Source: Paraconiothyrium sp. Pb-2020 (lineage: Eukaryota > Ascomycota > Dothideomycetes > Pleosporales > Didymosphaeriaceae). From it: a stretch of DNA of 64,000 nt. Positions within the stretch are counted from its first letter, which is position 1. The number at the start of each line of letters is the position of its first letter. Location: assembly GCA_022419385.1 (NCBI GenBank), contig JAJUBI010000006.1, forward strand, positions 1,488,001 through 1,552,000, read 5' to 3'. Under the pieces are notes generated by a model that saw nothing but the letters and a program-made list of their open reading frames with translations, made no database searches and was not told the origin of the DNA. Of the stretch, positions 55,652 to 64,000 are shown in pieces. A program made the position numbers and the translations under genes.

Positions 55652-58600
55652 ATGACTAATTTCAGGTCCAGACGAGGTAGCGGGGACTTTCGTGTTAGTT
55701 CGCGAGGAGCAAATAGTTGGCGCGGGCGAGGACGTGGAGCAGCAGGGAGACTTTCGGACGGGCACGGAATATGTCAGTTCCATCAGCAGAACAGCTCTTG
55801 TAGATTCGGGGCAACGTGTAAGTTCTCTCATGACAACATAATGGAAAGACGGGAGAAGCCAAGTGAAGAGGAAACGCCCGCACAACTCCAGGCAAGAGGC
55901 GACTACAACTACTGGAAAAGGTTTCTCAGAAGCCCTCCACGTAAAAATGACGAAAGGACAGCCCTTCAGCTATGGAGTGGTGCTTTGAAGGTACTCAACG
56001 CAAATGAAAGAGAGTGGAAACAAATGCTTCCGAGAGATCTTGACAACGAGGAGAACTTTGGCAGGCTGCACATCAAGGACACCATGTCCGTGCGATCGCA
56101 GCTCACAGACTACAATGGATCTATCGAAGTAGCGTTAGCATTTCTTCGAACCATCACTCACCATGAAATCCTCGATTGCCTCTCTATCGATACATACGTG
56201 GGGAGTATGTACAATTTCGTTTCCGGAGCCAACGGTACGCGTGCGATCCCGTTCTTCCAACATGTCAGCGAAATTATCTCCAAGGCGTATGGAGATGAAA
56301 TCACGCCAAATCTCACCGAGAAGGCGGAGCAGTTGGTGATTGCCACGTCTCTGGCACTCCGCGAGGTACTTAGAAGGGAGGCACGAGCCCGTTTCAATGA
56401 GCATTTGCCTTATCTCCTGAATTCCATCGAAAATTTAGTACAGATGATCTGTGAAGCACAGTCACAGGCCTGTACAATCGTACTTCGACACCTTGACGAG
56501 ATGCGTGCGGTCGTGGACCGCGCTAACAGACTGTTGGTGCAAGAGGACGATGTGCAGGAGCTACTTCAACCTTCCGCCGCTCCTTCCTCTTACCCCCGAA
56601 GCATCGACATCCCACGAGATAGGCACGACAATGACAAAGCAGATATTTCACAAATGGAGATATTTCCCACACGCGAGGAGATCCTAACCGATGCACCCGA
56701 TTTCCTACCGCTCGCAGATAAGGATCAGCCTCACTTTATCGACGAGCCAGTGCAACGCCACATTGACACCAATTTCCGCCTCCTTCGCTACGACACTTTC
56801 GGGGAGCTCAAGGATGCATTGGGGAATCTTATGCATGCCATTGAAGCAGATCCAACCTCGTTGAAAAACCCAAGGCTCAGCTTTGGTAATTTCCGCGCCT
56901 ATCATTACACCAATGCCTACATCAGTTATCTTTCGTTCAACCAGCGGCGAGGTCTAGAAGTCAACCTATCTTTTCCACAGTTGCAGGGTCTACGTGGGAA
57001 ATCTCCGTCTGAACGGCGCAAATGGTGGGAGGACAGTAGGCGATTTAATGAGGGCATCCTTCTCTCGTTCATAACAGTACACGAGGGTGTCGTTCAGCAT
57101 ATATTCCTTACTGTCACACTGCGAGAGACAGATAATCGAAAGGACCACAGCCTCACAAACGAAGAACGCCACGGAACCATCACCGCGAAGTTAGCACGAC
57201 AGAATCAGAAGGATGTCGAAACACTTGTTTGTCTCAGTTGCGAGAAGACGCGAGGAGTATTGATCGAATTCCCTGGAGTGCTACCAGCGACGTTCATGCC
57301 GGTTCTAGCGAATCTTCAAAGGATGAATCGTATAGGACGGCTGCCCTTCCAACAGTGGATACTCCCTAGTAGAACTCAACCACTAAACCGAGCTGCAAAG
57401 ATGGATATTCCACCGCCACTGTATGCTCGGGATGCTTTTCACTTCTCCTTGGAGCCAATCTTAAAGTTGAATGCTCCTGGTGAAGGTAGTATTCATTTCA
57501 ATCCGGTTTCGGTCACCATTGACAATCCAGACATCATCCGCGATATGGAAAAACGAACGGGATTGGACCTGGGCCAATGTCATGCGCTACTTGCAGTATT
57601 AAGCCGCGAATTCGCGTTCGTTCAGGGCCCACCGGGCACCGGAAAGTCTTTTCTTGGTGTTCAGTTGATGAAAGTCCTTATGGAATGCAAGACAAGGGCT
57701 AACCTTGGCCCTGTTATCGTAGTGTAAGTTTCACGACCGTGTTCTGCCATATACGAGCTTACCATGACTCGAGTTGTCACACAAACCATGCCTTGGATCA
57801 GTTCCTTGAACACTTGCTTCAGACAGGCATTCGGAAGATCGTTCGCCTCGGCGGCCAAAGTCATTCGACATTACTGGAGGATCATAACCTCCGGAAGGTA
57901 GCTCAAGCCGAGTCGAAGACTCGGTCTGAAGGCTATATTCTGGGATCATCCTACGATGCTTTGGAAAAAGAGAGCAAACGCATTCGAGGAAGTTTGGGGA
58001 AAATCCATGGCACCAATCGGGCCGAGTGGAAACACCTGCAGTATCATCTTCATATGAGATATCCTATGATCTACCGACAGTTCCCGCAAATTGACGAAGA
58101 TGGTTTCGAGATTGCTGGTCGTCATCCATTCGACATTTGGGGGTCCAAGGGAGTTCAATCATCTGATGCTGCCGAGGACGAGTTGCCGTCGCCTAGAAAC
58201 GATGCCCTACTTGACAAAGCAGCGCGCGATGTGCATTCCTTAACGCGTGTTGAAAGAGTTAGAATTCAGAAAATCTGGGCTCAAGAGATCCGGGACCAAG
58301 CGTTGGATGATGTCTTCGAAAGGGTCAAGGACACGGAGCGTATTCAGACGAAGATAACCAACGTACATGATGAGATCGATCGGCGGGTGTTGCAAGATGC
58401 AGATGTAATCGGTATCACAACTACCGGCTTAGCTAAGCGTATAGCCACCTTGCAGCGTGTGAGGTCCAAAGTCGTCATCTGTGAAGAAGCAGGAGAGGTG
58501 ATGGAACCCCATATGATATCCGCACTTCTTCCGGCTGCAGAGCATTTCATCCAGATTGGTGACCACGAACAACTACGTCCGCAAATCAATAACTTCAAAG

Positions 58601-61600
58601 ATCTGTCGCTCGAAAGTCGGAAGGGGCTGTCGTATCAGCTGGATCGCAGTCAATTTGAAAGACTGTCAGTTGGCGAGCATGGGAGACTCCGAATGCCAGT
58701 TGCCCAGCTCAATGTCCAACGACGTATGCTTCCAGAGGCCTCAAAATTGATCCGAGAAACGATTTATCCCGGATTGATTGATCACCCCTGCGTTAGTGCA
58801 CAACCGGACGTCGTGGGTATGCGAAAGAACGTTTTCTGGATGGATCACAACCAGTCAGAAGACGATCAAAGACCGGACATGCATAATAAATCATACTCTA
58901 ATGTTTGGGAAGTAGATATGGTTCACGCAATGGTTCGTCATATTGTTCGGCAGGGAGCATACAAGAGCAGCGAAATTGCTGTCTTAACACCCTACACCGG
59001 CCAACTCCAGAAGCTTCGTGCGGCCATGCGCGATGACTTTGAAATCGTGCTTAGTGATAGGGATCAAGAAGCACTTGAGAAGGATGGGTTTCAAGATTCC
59101 GATAACGATCCGCCAGCGAACAAGCAAAGCGATTTCCCCAGTCATAGGAAGACGCCCCTCACGAAAAAGAAATTAAGCGACCTGCTAAGGGTGGCGACTG
59201 TTGATAACTTCCAGGGTGAAGAAGCTAAAGTTGTCATCATCTCCCTGGTACGAAGCAACGATATCCCGAAGGTCGGATTCTTGAAGACCACGAATCGTAT
59301 CAATGTCCTTTTAAGTCGAGTTCAACACGGCATGTACCTCTTCGGCAACGTAAGCACATACTCATACGTTCCCATGTGGGAGAAGGTTATTGGCATGCTT
59401 CGAGCGAGCGAATCGGTCGGGAACGCCCTAGAGCTTTGCTGTCCCCGGCATCAGGAGAACCCAATCCATGTATACGATCCGGATGACTTCTCAAGGCTCA
59501 GTCCTGAAGGGGGATGTCGTGAAGCATGTCCGTGGCGTCTCACGGACTGTGGACATATGTGCCAGGCCCGATGCCATTCCGAAAGCATGCACAAAGTCTT
59601 CTCTTGTCCACAACCGTGCCAGCGTCTACACGATCCATGCAGACACCCATGTCAAAAAAGCACATGCGGGGAGAACTGTGGGAAGTGTCTTGTCAAGCTA
59701 GACGATGTTAAGCTTCCTTGCGGCCACTTCAAATCCGGCGTACTTTGCCATCTTACGCAAATCCCGAATCAGATCCCTTGTAGCGTACAAATGGAGAAGA
59801 TTGTACCTCGTTGTGATCATCTCGTGCAGGTTTCATGTGGCAAGGATGTGACTACCGAGGACTACAAATGCCCAACGCCATGCTCTCACCTGCTAGAGTG
59901 CGGGCACCCTTGTCCTGCCACTTGCGGTCAATGTAAGCCCAAACCTGGGGAAGCGACCGCAACTCATCAAAAATGCCGCAAAATGTGTGGAAGGAAAATG
60001 AGGGCCTGCAATCACGTTTGTCGGAAGCCGTGTCATGAGGGAAAAGACTGCGGTCCGTGTTCGGCGCCTTGTGAAGTCCAATGTAAACACTCCAAGTGTA
60101 CCGCACGGTGTTCCGAGCCATGTGCTCCTTGCGTAGAGGCCTGTACTTGGAGCTGCGAGCATCAAGGATCTTGTACGATGCCCTGCTCTGCGCCTTGCAA
60201 TCGACTACCTTGCGATACTAGATGCTCAAAGAGTCTGAAGTGTGGCCACCAATGTCCTGGACTTTGCGGTGAGACTTGCCCAGAGACACTCTGTCAGAAG
60301 TGCACCGAGAAACAAGATAGTCGGGTCGATCTTTACGTGATGAAGACCTATGTCGAGATCGACATCGATGAGTACCCTATTGTTGTTCTCGGATGTGGGC
60401 ATTTCTTCACGGCTGAGAGTCTCGATGGCATGATTGGACTTGATGATGTATACACAACCAACAAAATCGGGGAAATTGACGGGCTTGCGGACATCTCTGG
60501 TTCCCTCGCCGTTCAGATTCCGCGATGTCCGGACTGTCAACTTCCAGTTAGACAGCACGTCACTCAAAGATACAATCGTGTCATCAACAGAGCGGTTATT
60601 GATGAACTTTCGAAGCGATTTCTTGTTAATGGACAGATGGAACTGAGAGATCTTGAGAAGCGGGTGGCCGCTATTGAGAAGGAGTTGGAGATTTCCCGGG
60701 CTGAGATCACCATCGCCAATCAGACAAATGATCGTCTCTTTCCTATTGCTCGAGGAGGACCAAACGCACAGAAGAGGGTTATAATATTTGAGAAAATCCA
60801 AGGGAGATATGGCGCATCTTTCGGGCTGGGAAGGGATGTCGCGTTGTTTCTGAGAAAAGTCGCAGATCGCCACCAACCCGCGCAGAAGCTCCACGAAGCC
60901 ACTGTTCATGCGATTGCAAAAAGTCGACCAAGCTCGCTTGAAGACGCGTTTGAATCGCTTGCAATACCTGAAATACAGCCATTAGTCGAGCGCGATCGCC
61001 GCGTTGTGTTGGGTGGACGCATTCTGCAGATCAGAATCGATTGCATGGTGCTTGAGGATAAGTTCCGCATCCCACAAGCGATCAGAAAAGACGAAGACAA
61101 CCCAAAACTCCCAGGAGGTCTACCCGAGTCCCTGACTGGCTCGTTTCTTACATCTTGTAGAACCTTCATAGGGGAGAGCACGGCCGCCAATATCCCTAAG
61201 CTCGCCGTCGAAGCCTCACTTTACTTCGCTACAGTAGCTGGGATGTATCAATCCTCAGGCCTGTCACAAGAAATTGACAAAGCGAAAGCGACCGATTATG
61301 TAGCCGAAGCCAAGGCTTTCCTTGAAACTGCTCTTGAGAGCTGCAAGCTGCCTTTCCAGAATGCGGATAAGTTAGGCATGGCAGTGGAGAAGAGTCTTCA
61401 GATGCTGCGTCGGCCTTTGTACGAGAACGTTACCGCCGAGGAGCTGGCAATGATCAAGACAGCAATGGTATCAGGGTTTAAGGGGATTGTCACTCATTCG
61501 GGTCATTGGTACAATTGTGTGAATGGGCATCCGGTAAGGACTGAAATCTATAGGATAAAACACACATGCGCTGATGTATCCACAGTTCGCGATTGGTGAG

Positions 61601-61711
61601 TGTGGTATGCCAATGGAAAGTGCGCGGTGTCCGGAATGCGGAGAGCCCATTGGAGGATCAAACCATACAGCTGTAGCTGGCGTGACTCGGGCGACTCACA
61701 TGGAAGGATGA
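55652..61711 (+). CDS. NFX1-type zinc finger RNA helicase (ZNFX1/Hrr1-like)
   Basis: Exons 55652-57723, 57774-61533 and 61586-61711 join in frame to 1985 aa. Order of domains: RG-rich N-terminus; a CCCH finger (CQFHQQNSSCRFGATCKFSH); a 500-residue helical region; a superfamily 1 helicase with Walker A GPPGTGKS (codons just before the first intron), a motif II of the form VICEEAGEVM and late motifs VATVDNFQGEEAKVVI; a cluster of NFX1-type Cys-rich repeats (about CPWRLTDCGHMCQARCH onward); and an RZ-type finger at the C-terminus (HWYNCVNGHPFAIGECG...CPECGEPIGG) completed only by the last exon. In fission yeast Hrr1, of this family, works with RNA-dependent RNA polymerase in RNAi heterochromatin silencing; in animals ZNFX1 binds RNA in silencing and antiviral response. 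A similar role is inferred here. Confidence 0.88.
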
Positions 61712-62311
61712 GATGCGTAGGTCGCAAATCTTGTGGCAAATCATACTGAGTATTGATTGCCTGGTTATGAGAGGCAGACGCGTGGAAGGGAAGAGACGCA
61801 TGTCGAGTCAAGTCCAGGCCGTCACTTCTTTAGGATGATGTATAGATTGGTGAGAAAAGAATCGTTTCCTAAAGCTGGTTTTCAGCGTACTGGCCGCATG
61901 GATCGACACGAAGAACAGAATTTCTAGGCGCCCGCTCCCTATCTCTAAAGCATCTCAAGATCGAGGCGTTAAGTTACAGGATTATGGGGCTAGATTAATT
62001 GCTGTTTAGCCTACACAACCGAGGTTGATGGTTTAGTAGCTGCATATATGTAAACATGCCAGCGAATTCAAGTTAAATAAGGCATATAGCACTTTTACTA
62101 TCGGCATTGCAGTGGAAGTCTTGGACAGGTGTAGTGTTTAAGAAAAACCTCAGCTCGTAAGTCTTATGAACATAGTGATGATCGAGTCGGATAAAGAGAC
62201 AATCCAGCAATCAAAGTTTAATCAACTAGGCGATAACATGAACGTACCAAATTTTACGCCTCGACTCCTTTATGCCCCGCTTCTAACCCAAATATCTACA
62301 TCAACACCCCT
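61712..62311. other. Intergenic between convergent genes
   Basis: 3' flanks of the helicase (+) and the small secreted protein (-). AT-rich; no gene, RNA fold or repeat seen. Confidence 0.4.
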
Positions 62312-62766
62312 CTAACAAAACTCCCCCTCACAAGCACACCCGTTATCCTTCGCCCACTGCTGCTTCGCATTCTGAAGGCATGCCTTGTAGCTATCAAAGC
62401 CGGCGCCCTTGACATAACTTCCATCCACAAAAGTGGTATCACCCTCAGTCCAGCACTGACGGTTGCTCATAGCCAAGCAAGTAAAGTAGGGAACATTACA
62501 GACGTCGGCAGAGGGGAGCTCGGCGGCAGTGAACTTGGTGCGGTAGCGGGCAAGGCCGCCCTCGGTCCATTCGCCGCCCCACTCGGACCGGACGACGCAG
62601 CCGGGGACGTTGCGAGTTTCTAATGAGGTGGAATGTTAGAAAGCATAACTGGTTGTGGCGTGGAAGGCCTACCGATGTTCTTGATGGGCTCGGCGTGCAG
62701 ATCTGCTGGTGCGGCGGCGGCGAGGAATGGAAGGGCGAATAGGAGAAAGCTGGTGGAGAACTGCAT
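62312..62766 (-). CDS. Small secreted cysteine-rich protein, effector candidate
   Basis: Exons 62766-62673 and 62619-62312 join across a 53-bp GTAGGC...TTAG intron to give 133 aa. Begins with a classical signal peptide (hydrophobic LLFALPFLAAAAPA, cleavage probably near residue 20). The mature part of about 113 residues has eight Cys, at motifs GCVV, VCNV, FTCL, QCW, ACLQ, GCAC (two) and terminal FC, consistent with four disulfides. No recognised family. Size, Cys content and secretion fit fungal effector candidates or apoplastic proteins; function not known. A TATA box upstream (see 62937-62944) suggests inducible expression. Confidence 0.75.
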
Positions 62767-64000
62767 TGTGCTTGAAGCGTGCTTGTTATTTTGGTGAGAT
62801 GTCAATGAATATGGTTTGGCTTTCAAAGCTCTGGAAGAAAGAGAAGAAATATGTGGATCGAGGCGAGGCGCCGAAGTGAGTGTGGGAAAAGAATGTGTGT
62901 TGGTGTGATGTTCTTAGATACATGAGTTTGGCATACTTTATATACCATTTGATCATCGAACCTGACAAGTCCATTCCGAGGCTTTGCAAAGCCACTAAAG
63001 CGTTCAACACCGACACGACAAGGTTCCAGCGAACTATGTTCGCAATGTGCTTCCACACTATCTCGCTCACACAGCTCGGTGCGCAAGTATAGAAACTATC
63101 CCATGGATGTCCGAGGTCTTGATCACATTGCGGGGCCACGATAGTGGAGCCATTGACGGACGGGACGAAGTCAAGCCAACGCCACGTCTGAGAAATTGGG
63201 TCGTATGCACCCTGCATCCATACTAGCAACGGAATGTAAATGCTCGCCAGGTTCTTGCACTGCCGTCCGGCCCCTTCGCGGACATTGACATGTAAAGCGA
63301 GGTTGTTATAGCGCGCGGAAGGAATTGAAAAATTACCGCTTTTGGTGTAGTATCGTTTGAGCTTATGATGAACGAGACCCGCTTTTGATGAATATCCTCC
63401 GGGTGGGGTTTGTTGATCCTTGCCGCTCGCCCCTAACATCGTCATTTCGGATTGGCTATGTTTCTATTTTAAATCCGCGTAGCACTGTGGCTCTGCGAAG
63501 TCTCTTATGAACGGCACAGTGGAGGTGCTTGAGCTTTTTCCGACACAGTCAATTTTGGAGTTATTTTTCCTGCTGTGCCTTTTATTTGAAGTAATGAGGA
63601 AGGAATTTTACGTGGCTGCGCTGGTCCTCGTGTCTTCAAGCTCCCAAAAGAGCGTCTGACCGGCGCTCCGTCAATCCCTTAGGGACTTCATTGACCGTCT
63701 GGAGCACGTCGCTGTCGGTCTCAGCCTCGGCAAGTTCTCTTGTAGGCGACCTCGCACGCACTGGAGGCCCTTGCATTAGTTTTAAGCCACTTACAACTTA
63801 ATTTACAGCGAGGTATAACCTTTGGTTCATAAGTAGAGCTGAAGTTAGGTTTTGTTGAGCGACTGTTGTGTGCTATCGCACTCCTATGTAAGTCCCTCAA
63901 TCGCCTCTTGACTCTCTTTCACTTAAGACTAAACGTCGTCGTCTTTGCCGTGAAGCAAGTTGTTCCCGTGTTTCTCTGCTCTTGTCCTGGAGCATGGTAA
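62767..64000. other. Right end of window, no gene called
   Basis: The promoter of the small secreted protein and about 1 kb beyond. A 219-codon minus-strand frame (62786-63445) overlaps the promoter and TATA box and has no recognised domain, so it was not called. The last 500 bp shows no coding frame; a gene may continue outside the window. Confidence 0.4.
62937..62944 (-). promoter_or_regulatory. TATA box of the small secreted protein gene
   Basis: TATATAAA on the minus strand, 171 bp upstream of the ATG. Its position within a minus-strand open frame (62786-63445) argues that this frame is not a gene. Confidence 0.5.

Noticed and set aside
62786..63445. 219-codon minus-strand open frame
   Set aside because: It covers the TATA box and promoter of the small secreted protein, has no recognised domain and shows odd composition for a protein (long aromatic/His stretches).

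Overview
The window is nuclear DNA of a filamentous ascomycete, most likely a plant-associated member of the Dothideomycetes/Pleosporales. The reasons are the many short GT-AG introns (about 45-80 bp), monocistronic genes on both strands, a translation elongation factor 3 gene (eEF3, fungal-type), Zn2Cys6 and APSES transcription factors, plant cell wall enzymes (GH51 arabinofuranosidase, PL1 pectin lyase), secreted peptidases and a small secreted cysteine-rich protein. Species-level placement is inference. Nearly all genes are interrupted; I rebuilt exon joins by hand, and each multi-exon model given below closes in frame. Layout, left to right: an IRC3-like mitochondrial helicase (-); a frameshifted F-box-like relic; a small unknown gene; a tyrosine-recombinase-like protein with C2H2 fingers that carries a one-base frameshift; an unknown 326-residue gene (-); a 131-bp tandem repeat; an RRN5-like RNA polymerase I factor; a secreted M28 peptidase; then a full-size ABCB multidrug transporter (-) divergent from a ten-exon Zn2Cys6 regulator. 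Next come a RING-YEATS fusion (-), a TauD-like dioxygenase with an odd C-terminal repeat, eEF3, two unknown genes (-), and a divergent pair of GH51 arabinofuranosidase (-) and MFS sugar transporter (+). Then follow a degenerate repeat cluster, an S8 subtilase, a peroxisomal 3-ketoacyl-CoA thiolase (-), a protein with three CCCH+CCHC zinc modules, pectin lyase (-), a GNAT acetyltransferase (-), a LYR/Cup1-like protein (-) divergent from an MBP1-like APSES factor, an intron-bearing tRNA (-), a ZNFX1/Hrr1-like RNA helicase and a small secreted cysteine-rich protein (-). Functional links visible from layout and promoters: GH51 plus sugar transporter share a promoter with CreA-type and XlnR-type sites, suggesting joint control of arabinose release and sugar uptake. 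The ABC pump and its Zn2Cys6 neighbour share a promoter with two CCG-N3-CGG sites. The thiolase promoter has a FarA/FarB-like CCGAGG-CA-CCTCGG element. The MBP1-like promoter has an MluI cell-cycle box. The most unusual items are the recombinase/zinc-finger gene, the triple CCCH-CCHC protein, the RING-YEATS fusion and the repeat-tailed TauD protein. No CRISPR, operon or bacterial-type feature was seen.
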